NCBI GenBank assembly: GCA_903924985.1 | Contig: CAIYDT010000089.1 | Span: 1-64,000 of the forward strand | Origin: an uncultured Acetobacteraceae bacterium | GTDB lineage: Bacteria; Pseudomonadota; Alphaproteobacteria; Acetobacterales; Acetobacteraceae | Length of the DNA: 64,000 bases | Reading direction: 5' to 3' | In this document: positions 1 through 8,260 of the stretch, one piece after another | Layout of the letters: each line of letters starts with the position of its first letter | How positions within the stretch are numbered: the first letter of the stretch is position 1 | Translations under genes and position numbers: made by a program | Notes under the pieces: model-generated | Database searches by the model: none | The model's input: the letters and a program-made list of their open reading frames with translations, nothing else | Told to the model about the DNA's origin: nothing

Positions 1-27
1 AATCAAACCATAATTTAGGGCTTGTCA

Positions 28-112
28 GCGACAATCAGACCGAACAACATCGTTCCCGTCGCGGTCACAGTTTCTCATCCTGATTGACGCATTTTCTCAT
101 ACAGATTGTCGC
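28..112. repeat. Short direct and inverted repeats at left edge
   Basis: Positions 71-90 and 93-112 are imperfect direct copies (TTTCTCAT then GATTG-CGC). The 11-mer at 28-38 (GCGACAATCAG) is the near-perfect inverse of 102-112. Multiple short repeats of this kind occur at the ends of some insertion sequences such as IS21-type elements, but no transposase is attached here, so that assignment is only a guess. The rest of 1-201 shows no gene I can support. Confidence 0.35.
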
Positions 113-201
113 GCCACAGGCGACTCCCCATATGTATGAAATGCTGTTTACAGGCCCCCCAGTCGCGTCATGAACGGGAGTCGCACTCAGGAGGACAATC
201 G

Positions 202-426
202 ATGATGCTCGCGGACTCTTTTCACGAAACTATGGCTGACGCCATGAGGGAGGCATCTCATCGGCGGTCTAACCCTATTTTCAGGGAGTTTTTGACGAAA
301 GTGGAACCCTCTCGGTATGGAGGATATAGAGTACGATCGTACCCCGCCGATTTATTCATTGATCAATTAGCGGACGGTCCGAATGGTGGGCCGTTTATGC
401 CTGTCAGGCATCTGTTAGAAGCATGA
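202..426 (+). CDS. Small hypothetical protein (74 aa)
   Basis: Not recognised. The ATG at 202 was chosen because a clear ribosome binding site (AGGAGG) ends a few bases upstream; an upstream GTG/ATG extension would be rich in Cys/Arg and lacks a site. The product is soluble with no signal peptide or membrane segment. Base composition is AT-richer than the rest of the window. The stop overlaps the region where the next small membrane-protein gene begins, suggesting the two are co-translated. It lies next to a transposase remnant, so it is probably part of a transferred patch. Confidence 0.5.
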   Translation: MMLADSFHETMADAMREASHRRSNPIFREFLTKVEPSRYGGYRVRSYPADLFIDQLADGPNGGPFMPVRHLLEA

Positions 427-454
427 GCGAGCAATTGAACCTAAGAACGAAGCT

Positions 455-901
455 TTGCCAACGGAGGTGTCTCCTCAGATTCACATACCTGATGAACGGC
501 AAGAAGAATTGTTGCCGGGGGATTTATTGCGTCGTGTTCTCGACGTTGAACGTCAGCGTATTGATAGCACAAATCGGCGGACGGATGTTGCGTTACAAGC
601 CGTAAAGGCTAGCGATGAATCAGATCGGCGACAATTTGAATTTCAAATGGAAAAACTCCACTCCGATGAAAGATCGGGAGTTCGCCGAGACGGATTAGCT
701 AGAACTGTAGTTTGCGGCGTTGGTTTATTCGGCGCATTGGTAATTATGCTATTTTTGGGCATGGCGTTTTTCGGTACACCTCAACAAAGTGAAATTGCCA
801 TGAATATTTTAGGGAAACTCGCAGTCGGTGGGGGCGGTTACGGGATTATTGCCGGATTGCTAAACCTAGTAAGGCGATTGATGCGAAATTCAGGTTCTTA
901 A
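455..901 (+). CDS. Small two-TM membrane protein, unknown function
   Basis: Not recognised. About 148 residues: a charged, helical N-terminal part (residues 1-80, rich in Glu, Arg and Gln, possibly coiled coil), then two hydrophobic segments at about 84-106 and 118-139 separated by a short loop, ending in a basic tail. The start is uncertain: TTG at 455 is used here, but the frame is open back to 419, just before the upstream stop, and ATT at 434 would allow near-overlap with the previous gene. The low GC and the transposase stub at the 3' end fit an accessory origin. A phage- or toxin-like membrane role is possible but unsupported. Confidence 0.5.
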   Translation: MPTEVSPQIHIPDERQEELLPGDLLRRVLDVERQRIDSTNRRTDVALQAVKASDESDRRQFEFQMEKLHSDERSGVRRDGLARTVVCGVGLFGALVIMLFLGMAFFGTPQQSEIAMNILGKLAVGGGGYGIIAGLLNLVRRLMRNSGS

Positions 902-1086
902 GCTGCCTTTGCGTTCCGCTGCCAGTACCCAGCCCACATTCGGCTAACCGGGTGCCCTAGGGCTGCGGCAGTCGCGGCCCGATGCTGATCCCCGTTCGAC
1001 ACCCGGCGATTGCCCTCTTTCCAGGCGATCTCACGGGCGTAGCAAACCAAATATTTGCCAGAGATAGAGATATGGTGGTGCTGCCC
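898..1086 (-). pseudogene. C-terminal stub of an ISXO2/IS1595-type transposase
   Basis: Reading the minus strand from about 1086 gives about 60 codons ending at the TAA at 898-900. The translation contains GQHHHIS, GKYLVCYAREIAW, NRRVSNGDQ and HPVSRMWAGYWQR, which matches the conserved C-terminal end of ISXO2-like (IS1595 family) transposases as I know them. A stop in frame lies just upstream, and neither the DDE catalytic part nor terminal repeats are present, so this is a decayed end. It separates the AT-rich patch from normal chromosome. Confidence 0.7.
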
Positions 1087-1127
1087 GAGTTAGGTGTATC
1101 TGCTACATAATACCGGGTTTTTGGACG

Positions 1128-1319
1128 TCAGTTATACCCCCAGAACTTCCCGTTACCCGTATTCGGCACCGACTGCGGCGTGGTGATGTCGCCGCCCGGC
1201 ACCGCTTCCTGCGTCGGTTTCGGCTGGTCGACCCTGCCGGGACCGGTGATGCCGAGGGCGCCCGGGTCGGAACCGCATGCGGTGAGGCAGAGCAACAGAG
1301 GAAAAATCAGAAAGCGCAT
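1128..1319 (-). CDS. Small lipoprotein
   Basis: 63 residues. It begins with a hydrophobic signal (MRFLIFPLLLCLTAC) carrying a lipobox LTAC with the lipidated Cys at about residue 15. The mature part is short and rich in Pro, Gly and Thr with no recognised domain. It is expected to be an inner- or outer-membrane-anchored periplasmic lipoprotein. It sits 4 bases downstream of the CoA-transferase stop on the same strand and is probably co-transcribed with it. Function unknown. Confidence 0.65.
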   Translation of the reverse strand: MRFLIFPLLLCLTACGSDPGALGITGPGRVDQPKPTQEAVPGGDITTPQSVPNTGNGKFWGYN

Positions 1320-1323
1320 GGTC

Positions 1324-2472
1324 CTACTCCGCGGCGGCTTTGCGTGTTCCTAGCACTTCGTCCGTGTGCTCCCCAAGCCGGGGCGCGGGCAGCCGCACCG
1401 AACCGGGGGTGTCGGACAGCTTCACCGTCACGCCCAGCGTGTGGAAGGGGCCGGTCACCGGGTGATCGGTGCGGACCACCATGTCGCGCGCCAGGATGTG
1501 CGGATCGGTCAACACCTCATCGTAATGCAGCACCGGGCCAGCGGGGATGCCGGCTTTTTCCAGTTCGCCCAGCCAGTGCGAAGAAGGCCGCTTGCGCATC
1601 TCCTCCGCCAGCATCTCTACCAGCACCGTGTTGTGCTTCACCCGCTCGGCGTTCGAACTGAACCTCGGATCGGAGAACAACTCCGGCCGCCCGACGATAT
1701 CGCAGAGCTGCTGGAAGAATTTCTGCTGCGACGCGCCGAAGGCGATGTAGCCGTCCGCCGTCTCGAAACACTGGTACGGGGCGCTGCCACGGTGCGCCTG
1801 CCCGATGCGTTCGGGGCGGGTGCCGGTGGCGAAGTAGTGGGCGGATTCGTAGACCGCCAGGGACGTGGCGGCCTCCAGCAACGACGTCTCCACGTATTGA
1901 CCCACCCCCGTACGATGCCGCGATTCCACCGCCGCCAGCACCCCGAACGCCAGGAACATGCCGGCCGTGACGTCGGAGATCGCGATCGGCAGCCGGTGCG
2001 GCGGGCCCTCGGCGGGGCCGTTGGTGCTCATGAGGCCCGACATCGCCTGGGTGATCAGGTCGAAGCCGCCGCGGCTGCCGTACGGCCCGGTCTGCCCGAA
2101 GCCGGAGATCGACGCTAAAATCAGCCGAGGGTTTCGCGCGTGCAGCATGTCCCAACCGAACCCCAGCCGCGCCAGCACCCCCGGCCGGTAGTTCTCGATC
2201 AGGATGTCCGCTCGGTCGATCAGCGCCCACAGCGACTCCTTGTCGGCCGCCTGCTTCAGATCCAGCACCACCGACCGCTTGTTGCGGTTCCACGTCATGA
2301 ACGGGGCGCTTTCGCCGTTGATGAAGGGCGGCATGTTGCGGGCCGAGTCGCCCGTGGGGGGCTCGATCTTCAGCACCTCCGCCCCGTGGTCGGCCAGCAG
2401 CATGGCGCAGTACGGTCCCGACAAATGGCTGGTCAGGTCGAGGACAAGCAGGTGGTCGAGCGCGCCGGCCAT
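1324..2472 (-). CDS. CaiB/BaiF family CoA-transferase
   Basis: 382 residues, the normal length for family III (CaiB/BaiF/formyl-CoA transferase) enzymes, which move CoA from an acyl-CoA donor to a carboxylic acid through an aspartyl-CoA intermediate. The N-terminal HLSGPYCAMLLADHGAEV block, the N-R-N-K-R-S-V-V-L-D-L block and the FDLITQAMSG block with the catalytic Asp are all visible. ATG at 2472 starts exactly at the family N-terminus; the longer open frame upstream runs over the divergent radical SAM gene and is rejected. Substrate cannot be told from sequence. It is divergent from the radical SAM gene and followed by the lipoprotein. Confidence 0.88.
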   Translation of the reverse strand: MAGALDHLLVLDLTSHLSGPYCAMLLADHGAEVLKIEPPTGDSARNMPPFINGESAPFMTWNRNKRSVVLDLKQAADKESLWALIDRADILIENYRPGVLARLGFGWDMLHARNPRLILASISGFGQTGPYGSRGGFDLITQAMSGLMSTNGPAEGPPHRLPIAISDVTAGMFLAFGVLAAVESRHRTGVGQYVETSLLEAATSLAVYESAHYFATGTRPERIGQAHRGSAPYQCFETADGYIAFGASQQKFFQQLCDIVGRPELFSDPRFSSNAERVKHNTVLVEMLAEEMRKRPSSHWLGELEKAGIPAGPVLHYDEVLTDPHILARDMVVRTDHPVTGPFHTLGVTVKLSDTPGSVRLPAPRLGEHTDEVLGTRKAAAE

Positions 2473-2538
2473 GGAGGCCTCCCAAGGTTTTTCGAAAGGC
2501 AGGATGCCATACCCGCGCGCGTACGCCATCATGGGGGC

Positions 2539-3486
2539 ATGGATCAGATCGTGAAGCCTCGGCTCGACCCCGCCAAATTCCGCGACCCCGTGGTCACCGC
2601 CAAGGGGGAGACGCGCGCGACCGTCGCCCTGCGCGCGCTGGACACTTTGTGGTTCAACACCGGAACGCTGTGCAACCTGACCTGCGCCGGGTGCTACATC
2701 GAATCGTCCCCCCGCAACGACCGGCTGTCGTACCTGAGCCGGTCCGAGGTCCGCGCCTACCTGGATGAAATCGCGGCCGACAAGCTGCCCACGCAACTGA
2801 TCGGTTTCACGGGCGGGGAGCCGTTCATGAACCCCGATCTCATCGGGATGCTGGACGATGTGCTGTCCCACGGACTGCACGCGCTGGTGTTGACCAACGC
2901 CATGCTGCCGATGCGCAAGCTGCGCGACCCGTTGCTGGCGCTGCATCGGTCATACGGCGACAAGCTCAAAATCCGCGTCTCCCTGGACCACTACACAACG
3001 GAAGGCCACGAGGCCGAACGCGGCGCGCGCAGCTGGCAGCCCACCATCGACGGCTTGATCTGGTTGGCCGAGAACGGGTTTTCGGTCGACGTCGCCGGCC
3101 GCCGCCTGACCGCTGAGTCCGAGGACAGCCTGCGTGCCGGTTACGGGCGCCTGTTCGCGCAACTGGGCCTGCCGCTGGATGCCGCCGACCCCGTGCGCCT
3201 GATGCTGTTCCCGGAAATGGATCCCGCCAGCGACGTCCCGGAAATCACCACCGCCTGTTGGGGCATCCTGCACAAATCGCCCGAGGACGTGATGTGCGCC
3301 TCCGCCCGCATGGTGGTGAAGCGCAAGGACGCAACGGCGCCGGCCGTCGTTGCATGCACCCTGGTGCCGTACGACCCCCGGTTCGAACTGGGCAGGACGC
3401 TGAAGGAGGCTTCGGGGCCGGTGTCGTTGAACCATCCCTACTGCGCGTCGTTCTGCGTGTTGGGTGGGGCCGCCTGTAGCCGGTGA
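2539..3486 (+). CDS. Radical SAM protein with Cys-rich C-terminus
   Basis: 315 residues. The radical SAM [4Fe-4S] motif CNLTCAGC (C-x3-C-x2-C) lies near residue 45 and the SAM-binding GGEP motif near residue 95, so it should cleave S-adenosylmethionine to start radical chemistry. The C-terminal third contains several further Cys residues (for example CWGIL, MCASAR, YCASFCVLGGAAC), resembling a SPASM-like auxiliary cluster region, though not a textbook one. The start at 2539 is chosen so the protein begins shortly before the conserved part; upstream sequence belongs antisense to the CoA-transferase. Substrate unknown. No peptide precursor gene is visible beside it. Confidence 0.85.
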   Translation: MDQIVKPRLDPAKFRDPVVTAKGETRATVALRALDTLWFNTGTLCNLTCAGCYIESSPRNDRLSYLSRSEVRAYLDEIAADKLPTQLIGFTGGEPFMNPDLIGMLDDVLSHGLHALVLTNAMLPMRKLRDPLLALHRSYGDKLKIRVSLDHYTTEGHEAERGARSWQPTIDGLIWLAENGFSVDVAGRRLTAESEDSLRAGYGRLFAQLGLPLDAADPVRLMLFPEMDPASDVPEITTACWGILHKSPEDVMCASARMVVKRKDATAPAVVACTLVPYDPRFELGRTLKEASGPVSLNHPYCASFCVLGGAACSR

Positions 3487-3499
3487 AGGCCCTCCATGC

Positions 3500-4522
3500 T
3501 TATCCACCCGGGGATGACACGACGAGAGTACCCGCCAACAACGCCGAAAACCGCTCCGCCCCGGCCGGATTGAGGTGGGAAAACCCATCGCCGAACCACT
3601 TGTCCGCCCATGGCCGCACCACCGGTCCTGCCACATGGAACCTCGGATACCGAGCCTCGTAACCCGCCAGCCAGTGCGCGAAACCGTCGCTGACCTCGGG
3701 CCGGATCGCCCGCGCCGTCGTCTCGTTCACCGGCATCGGGATGAACACGCTCGGTATCCCCCGCTCCGCCAGCAGCGCAAGAATGCGGTCGAAATACCAG
3801 TCCAGCACGGGTAGTGGGCGGAACGCCTCCAATCGACCGTCCCCCGCGACGACGCTGGAGCCTTCGTCGACCCCAAAGTAATACTGCCCGCGTGCCGCGA
3901 TCGACGCCGCCAGGCCAGCCTCATTGCGCCGCCAGCGCCACAGCAGCCGGCCCTCGATTAAGCTGCCGAAGTAGAACGGCGGGAAATGCGCCAGGTACAG
4001 CCGGTCCCGCAACCAGGACGGAATGCCATCGGTATGGCGCTCCTCATAGACCGATGAATCGCCCAACATTTGCGACACATCCCGCAACTCGGCCAACGCC
4101 CCCGCGTCCAGGAAGCCGAACCGCATCGTCCGCTCCCAGAAAAGATCCGGCCGTGAGATATGTACCGCGTCCCATGAAACCACCACCAGCTTCGGCTGCG
4201 CCGGACACGCCAGCGCGCGGGTGAGAATGGCCAGCGCCTCGATCGCTTCCCCCCCGCCGACCGCGAGGTTGCTGGTTTTCACCGGCAGCAGGGCCGGGAT
4301 CACCCCGACGGTTGCGCGGGAATCGCCCAGGATCAGGACGTCCCCCAGGTCGCAGCCTTCCACCAGGACCTGTTTGGCCTGCCAGAAGGCATATTCCGGC
4401 TCCAGAAACGCCAGCGGCATTGTCACCACCCAGGCCCAGACGGCGCCGAACGTCAGCGCCGCGACCACCGCCATCGCGGCGAAGTAGCGGCGGAGGTCAG
4501 AACCGGAAGTAGACGAACTCAT
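3500..4522 (-). CDS. SGNH-hydrolase-like membrane-anchored protein (DltD/AlgX-like role)
   Basis: 340 residues with one N-terminal membrane segment (about residues 12-35) and a periplasmic SGNH-type domain. The nucleophile motif GDSRA gives Ser68, and near the C-terminus DGFSHLN supplies the Asp/His pair (about D312/H316). Such proteins partner MBOAT acyltransferases to move acyl groups onto extracytoplasmic polymers. Its start overlaps the MBOAT stop by 26 bases, so the two are translationally linked. The ATG at 4522 is preferred over a longer extension because it directly precedes the membrane segment. The acceptor polymer is unknown. Confidence 0.72.
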   Translation of the reverse strand: MSSSTSGSDLRRYFAAMAVVAALTFGAVWAWVVTMPLAFLEPEYAFWQAKQVLVEGCDLGDVLILGDSRATVGVIPALLPVKTSNLAVGGGEAIEALAILTRALACPAQPKLVVVSWDAVHISRPDLFWERTMRFGFLDAGALAELRDVSQMLGDSSVYEERHTDGIPSWLRDRLYLAHFPPFYFGSLIEGRLLWRWRRNEAGLAASIAARGQYYFGVDEGSSVVAGDGRLEAFRPLPVLDWYFDRILALLAERGIPSVFIPMPVNETTARAIRPEVSDGFAHWLAGYEARYPRFHVAGPVVRPWADKWFGDGFSHLNPAGAERFSALLAGTLVVSSPGG

Positions 4523-5906
4523 GCGTTCCCCCCAGAGACAGCAGGCCCAGCGTGGCAGCGCACCCAGCGGCGACGGCCCAAGGCAGGGTCGGGCGCCACA
4601 ACGCGCCGTCCACGATCTCCTGCGTGTTCGGCGTGAACCAGACGATGGCGCCGAGGCCCGCCAGCCACAGCGCGTGCAGCGCCCCATGTATGGTGGGACC
4701 CGGCGGATGCAGCCCGAGCATCCCGGCGAGCAGCGTCCCGGCCACATCCAGGGTCGGCGCCCGAAAGATGACCGATGCCAACAGCACGCACAGGTAAGTC
4801 AACACGACACGTCCGATGACCGCCTGCCAATCCTGCGACCGCGGCCCTGGCCGGAACACCCGCCAGGCGTGGTTGACCCCCAGGAACCCCGCGTGCAGCA
4901 GCCCGAACGCCAAATAGGGCAGGGACGCCCCGTGCCAGATCCCGGCCAGCCCCATTGTCACGACCAGCGGCGCCAATAGCATTCCGCCGAACCCGCCGAA
5001 CGACCGCTGCGCCGCTCGGTCTACCCCCAATCCGCGCGCCCGCCGCCATCGCATGGCCGCCATGGCCAGTGGGTTGTAGACGGTGCTCATCAGGAAGCGT
5101 GTCAGCGCGATGTGCCAACGCTGCCAGTAGTCGATGACGCTCTGGGCTTTGTAGGGGGAGGCGAAGTTGGCCGGAAACCGCACCCCGAACATGCGCGCGA
5201 GGCCGATCGCCATGTCGGAGTAGCCAGAGAAATCGAAATACAGTTGGAAGGACCAGGCGAGCGCCGTCCCCCACGCCGCCAGCAGCCCCAATGACCCCGG
5301 ATCCGCGAAGCCAGGGGTCACGATAATCCCCAGGGGGTTCGCCAGCAGCGTTTTCTTCAGCAGCCCGATCAGCAGAATGAACCCGCCGGCAGCGAGGTTC
5401 TCCCCGGTGAGGCGCCATGTGGTGGGATCGGCGAACTGGGTGTCGATGTCGCGAACACGCAGGATCGGGCCGGCGATGAGGTGGGGGAAGAAGAGGATGA
5501 GAAAGGGGTGGGTCAATCTCCTTAACGCGTCATCCTCGGGGGGTGGGCCACCCCTTTGATCCAGCAACCACCCAATCTGCGTGAACGCGATAAAGCTCAT
5601 CCCCGGGGGCACCGGCGCCATCGACCGCGCAACCGCCATCCCCACCAAATTCAGCCCAATCCCAATCGCCAACACCGCGGTCTGAGCACGCGGCGTCACC
5701 TCCGTTGCCCGAACCCCCCGCCCCAGCAGCGCGTTCCCAACCAACGACACCGCCAGAACCGGCCAGTGCTCCACGGGGTAGAATGCGATTGAGCATCCGA
5801 TCAGCCACATCATGGCGGCCACCGGGCCCAGCCGCGACATCACCCAGAACCCAGCCAGTGCCACCGGCAGGAACGCCAGCAAAAACCCAAACGACGCGAA
5901 CGACAT
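4497..5906 (-). CDS. MBOAT family O-acyltransferase
   Basis: 469 residues, many membrane segments, matching the AlgI/DltB/PatA type of membrane-bound O-acyltransferase, which passes an acyl group across the inner membrane for O-acylation. Diagnostic blocks include the central FSGYSDMAIGLARMFG, FPANFASPYKA, FWQRWH-like DYWQRWHIALT and the catalytic His in GIWHGAS. The start codon overlaps the upstream ACP stop by one base (TGATG), and its 3' end overlaps the SGNH gene. The neighbouring acyl carrier protein suggests the acyl donor is a thioester on that ACP, as for DltB with DltC, rather than acetyl-CoA. Confidence 0.9.
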   Translation of the reverse strand: MSFASFGFLLAFLPVALAGFWVMSRLGPVAAMMWLIGCSIAFYPVEHWPVLAVSLVGNALLGRGVRATEVTPRAQTAVLAIGIGLNLVGMAVARSMAPVPPGMSFIAFTQIGWLLDQRGGPPPEDDALRRLTHPFLILFFPHLIAGPILRVRDIDTQFADPTTWRLTGENLAAGGFILLIGLLKKTLLANPLGIIVTPGFADPGSLGLLAAWGTALAWSFQLYFDFSGYSDMAIGLARMFGVRFPANFASPYKAQSVIDYWQRWHIALTRFLMSTVYNPLAMAAMRWRRARGLGVDRAAQRSFGGFGGMLLAPLVVTMGLAGIWHGASLPYLAFGLLHAGFLGVNHAWRVFRPGPRSQDWQAVIGRVVLTYLCVLLASVIFRAPTLDVAGTLLAGMLGLHPPGPTIHGALHALWLAGLGAIVWFTPNTQEIVDGALWRPTLPWAVAAGCAATLGLLSLGGTHEFVYFRF

Positions 5907-6166
5907 CAGCCCGCCTGCTTCACGCGGATCGCGGCGATCAGATCCCCCACGCTATGGAGGGCATCGATCTCGTCGGGGTCGAACTCGACCCCGAAGCGAC
6001 ATTCCGCCTCCACCACCAGTGCGATGTGGTTCATCGAATCCCAGCCTGGTACGTCGTCCGGGGTGGTGCGAGGCGTAAGCTCCAGCGCTTCGTCGTGTAG
6101 GACGACGCGGAAAATTTCGGCGATCTCCGGCGGAACCGGTGGCACGGCGATCTGGCTGGGCGACAT
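5906..6166 (-). CDS. Acyl carrier protein (DltC-like context)
   Basis: 86 residues, the size of acyl or peptidyl carrier proteins. The phosphopantetheine attachment Ser is Ser44 in GWDSMNH. The helix after it (IALVVEAECRFGVEFD) is the usual acidic recognition helix II/III region. It is the first gene of an operon with an MBOAT acyltransferase and an SGNH protein, so it probably delivers the acyl group to the MBOAT. No adenylating enzyme of DltA type lies nearby, so loading must come from elsewhere in the genome. Confidence 0.85.
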   Translation of the reverse strand: MSPSQIAVPPVPPEIAEIFRVVLHDEALELTPRTTPDDVPGWDSMNHIALVVEAECRFGVEFDPDEIDALHSVGDLIAAIRVKQAG

Positions 6167-6301
6167 GGCGAGGACCCTTTTCGTGGCGTGGCGGGGTCAT
6201 CATGCGCAGTCAATCGTAAAGGAAAGGTTAATGCGGCCGATGTTTTCCAAAGCCCTCTTGTCATCGGCCGCGTTTGGCACGATGTAGCGGCGAACCGTCC
6301 A

Positions 6302-6316
6302 GGACCGCAGCGGTCC
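6302..6316. promoter_or_regulatory. 15-bp palindrome upstream of nfu
   Basis: GGACCGC-A-GCGGTCC is a perfect dyad with a single-base centre, located 34 bases before the Nfu start in the 183-base gap between the divergent ACP and Nfu genes. The loop is too short for a hairpin, so a dimeric repressor site is the more likely reading. No regulator can be named from this alone. Confidence 0.3.
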
Positions 6317-6349
6317 TGTTTCCAACGCTACCCAACCAGGCAGGTCCCC

Positions 6350-6910
6350 ATGTTCATCGAAACCGAAGGCACGCCCAATCCCGCCACGCTGAAATTCCTG
6401 CCCGGTCAGGATGTGATGGGGTTCTCCACGGCGGACTTTGCCTCGCCCGACACCGCCGGCCGCAGCCCGCTGGCTTCGGCGCTGTTCGCGCTGCCGGGCG
6501 TGGCCCGGGTGTTTCTGGGTGGGGACTTCATCACCGTCACCAAGACCGAGGAGATCGCCTGGCAGTCGCTGAAGCCGCGGGTCCTCGGCGCCATCATGGA
6601 GCATTTCGTCGCTGGCCGCCCCGTCATCGAAGGCGGCAATAACGACGACCTGGAAGAAGACACCGATCCCGCGGATCAGGAGGTCGTGGACCAGATCAAA
6701 GAACTGCTCGACACCCGCGTCCGTCCGGCGGTGGCCGGCGACGGCGGCGACATCGTCTTCCGCGGCTACCGCGACGGCATCGTTCGCCTCCACATGCAAG
6801 GCGCCTGCTCGGGATGCCCCTCCTCCAGCGCTACGCTGAAGCACGGGATCGAGAACATGCTGAAGCACTACGTGCCGGAAGTGACGGCCGTAGAGCAGGT
6901 GATGTACTAA
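6350..6910 (+). CDS. NifU-family Fe-S cluster carrier (NFU1-like)
   Basis: 186 residues with the two-domain NFU layout: an N-terminal Nfu_N domain starting [16 protein letters not shown] and a C-terminal NifU domain with the cluster-binding motif CSGC (Cys153, Cys156). It carries [4Fe-4S] clusters to apoproteins in the cytoplasm. The start at 6350 matches the family N-terminus exactly; upstream in-frame codons do not fit. It stands alone, followed by a RutE-like gene 28 bases later that may share the transcript. A 15-bp palindrome lies just upstream. Confidence 0.93.
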   Translation: MFIETEGTPNPATLKFLPGQDVMGFSTADFASPDTAGRSPLASALFALPGVARVFLGGDFITVTKTEEIAWQSLKPRVLGAIMEHFVAGRPVIEGGNNDDLEEDTDPADQEVVDQIKELLDTRVRPAVAGDGGDIVFRGYRDGIVRLHMQGACSGCPSSSATLKHGIENMLKHYVPEVTAVEQVMY

Positions 6911-6938
6911 TTCTCATTTAGACGCACGGAGTTACCCC

Positions 6939-7526
6939 ATGACGATCGACGCCGCGGGCCTCGACCTGCTATTTCGCGAAGCCCGTAGCCACAACAAGTG
7001 GAAGGACGAGCCGGTCTCCGATGAGACCATCCAGGCGCTCTACGACATTCTGAAGTTCGGCCCGACCTCCGCCAATTCATCCCCGGCGCGGTTCGTGTTC
7101 GTCCGCACCAAGGAGGGAAAGGAACGCCTGGCCCCCGCGCTGTCGTCCGGCAACATGGCCAAGACCATGGCCGCCCCGGTCACCGCCATCGTGGCCTACG
7201 ACCCGAAATTCTTCGAGAAACTACCCAAACTGTTCCCGCACAATCTCGATGCCGCGAACTGGTTCACCAGCAACGACTCGCTGGCCGCCACCACCGCGTT
7301 CCGCAACGGCACACTGCAAGGCGCTTACCTGATGATCGCCGCGCGGTCCTTGGGCCTGGACATCGGCGGCATGTCCGGCTTCGACAATGCCAAGGTGGAC
7401 GCCGAGTTCTTCGCCTATTCCGGCTGGCGCTCCAACTTCCTGGTCAACATCGGCCATGGCGATCCGGAGGGCGTGTTAGCCCCCTCCCCCCGCCTCGACT
7501 TCGATGAGGCGTGCCTGTTGGCATGA
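6939..7526 (+). CDS. RutE/HadB-like nitroreductase-family protein
   Basis: 195 residues of the FMN nitroreductase superfamily. The sequence follows RutE (malonic semialdehyde reductase of the pyrimidine Rut pathway) and related HadB proteins closely: [12 protein letters not shown] near the start, the [15 protein letters not shown] block and the [12 protein letters not shown] block. It probably reduces a small aldehyde or quinone-like substrate with NAD(P)H and FMN. No other rut genes are nearby, so the pyrimidine role is not supported by context. Its TGA overlaps the ATG of the first of three mini-ORFs before tsaB. Confidence 0.85.
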   Translation: MTIDAAGLDLLFREARSHNKWKDEPVSDETIQALYDILKFGPTSANSSPARFVFVRTKEGKERLAPALSSGNMAKTMAAPVTAIVAYDPKFFEKLPKLFPHNLDAANWFTSNDSLAATTAFRNGTLQGAYLMIAARSLGLDIGGMSGFDNAKVDAEFFAYSGWRSNFLVNIGHGDPEGVLAPSPRLDFDEACLLA

Positions 7527-7615
7527 GCTTGCGCGTAAGTCATTTACGATGACGCTCCGCGTCGGTCATTTACGATGACGCTCCGCGTCGGTCGTATACG
7601 ATGACGCTCCGCGTC
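7523..7615 (+). repeat. 26-bp tandem repeat forming a chain of mini-ORFs before tsaB
   Basis: Four copies with exact 26-base spacing begin at ATGs 7523, 7549, 7575 and 7601. Each of the first three opens a nine-codon frame ([27 protein letters not shown]) whose TGA overlaps the next ATG as ATGA. The fourth ATG is tsaB itself (MTLRVLALDAA). The first ATG in turn overlaps the stop of the RutE-like gene. The unit is a duplication of the tsaB start region. Ribosomes could pass along the chain by termination-reinitiation. Confidence 0.85.
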
Positions 7616-8260
7616 TTGGCGTTGGACGCCGCGCTGGCACGCTGCTCCGCCGCCGTGGTGGCGGACGGTGTCGTGCTGGCGCACCGCACCCAGGACGCCG
7701 CCCGCGGTCACGCGGCGTTGCTGCCGGTCATGGCGCGAGAAGTGCTGGAAGAAGCCGGCACGGGGACGCTCGATTTCGTCGCGGTCACGGTCGGCCCCGG
7801 CAGCTTCACCGGCATTCGTGCCGGCGTAGCCTTGGCGCACGGCATCGCCCTGTCCCTTGGCATTCCAGTCGTCGCCGTAACGGTAGGGGAGGCTCTGGCC
7901 GCCGCGCTCCCACCCCTTACCGGCCGCACGCTGTGGTGTGCCACGGATAGCCGGCGCGACCGGGTCTTCCTGGAAATCGGCGATACCGTGGTGGCTCACG
8001 ATCTGACCGCCCTGCCCGCCCCCTCCGGTCCCATCGCGATTGCCGGGGACGCCTCGATCCGGGTTACCGCTCAGCTCGCGGCGCGCGATTTCGACGTCAT
8101 GCTGACCAACGCCCGCCTGCCAGGCGCCTGGGCCGTCGCGGCCGCCGGAGCGGAACGTTTCGCCGGCCGGCTGCCCCCACGCGATGCCCAGCCTTTGTAT
8201 GTCGATCCGCCGGAAGCCAAGCTCCCAGCCGGCGGTCTCCGGCCGCCCCCCGCCGAATGA
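7601..8260 (+). CDS. tsaB: tRNA t6A biosynthesis protein TsaB
   Basis: 219 residues, the usual TsaB length. TsaB works with TsaC, TsaD and TsaE to make threonylcarbamoyladenosine at position 37 of ANN-decoding tRNAs. The ASKHA-fold start (LALDAALARCSAAV), the HAALLPVM block and the VTVGPGSFTGIRAGVALAHGI block are diagnostic. The ATG at 7601 is in the last copy of a 26-base tandem repeat. The stop overlaps rimI (ATGA), a common tsaB-rimI arrangement. Confidence 0.93.
   Translation: MTLRVLALDAALARCSAAVVADGVVLAHRTQDAARGHAALLPVMAREVLEEAGTGTLDFVAVTVGPGSFTGIRAGVALAHGIALSLGIPVVAVTVGEALAAALPPLTGRTLWCATDSRRDRVFLEIGDTVVAHDLTALPAPSGPIAIAGDASIRVTAQLAARDFDVMLTNARLPGAWAVAAAGAERFAGRLPPRDAQPLYVDPPEAKLPAGGLRPPPAE

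Noticed and set aside
1366-2118. Long plus-strand open frame opposite the CoA-transferase
   Set aside because: It is the antisense shadow of a well-conserved CaiB gene and encodes Arg/Gly/His-rich low-complexity protein typical of GC-rich shadows.
7523-7615. CRISPR-like array for the 26-base repeats before tsaB
   Set aside because: There are no spacers; the units are directly adjacent copies of the tsaB start region.
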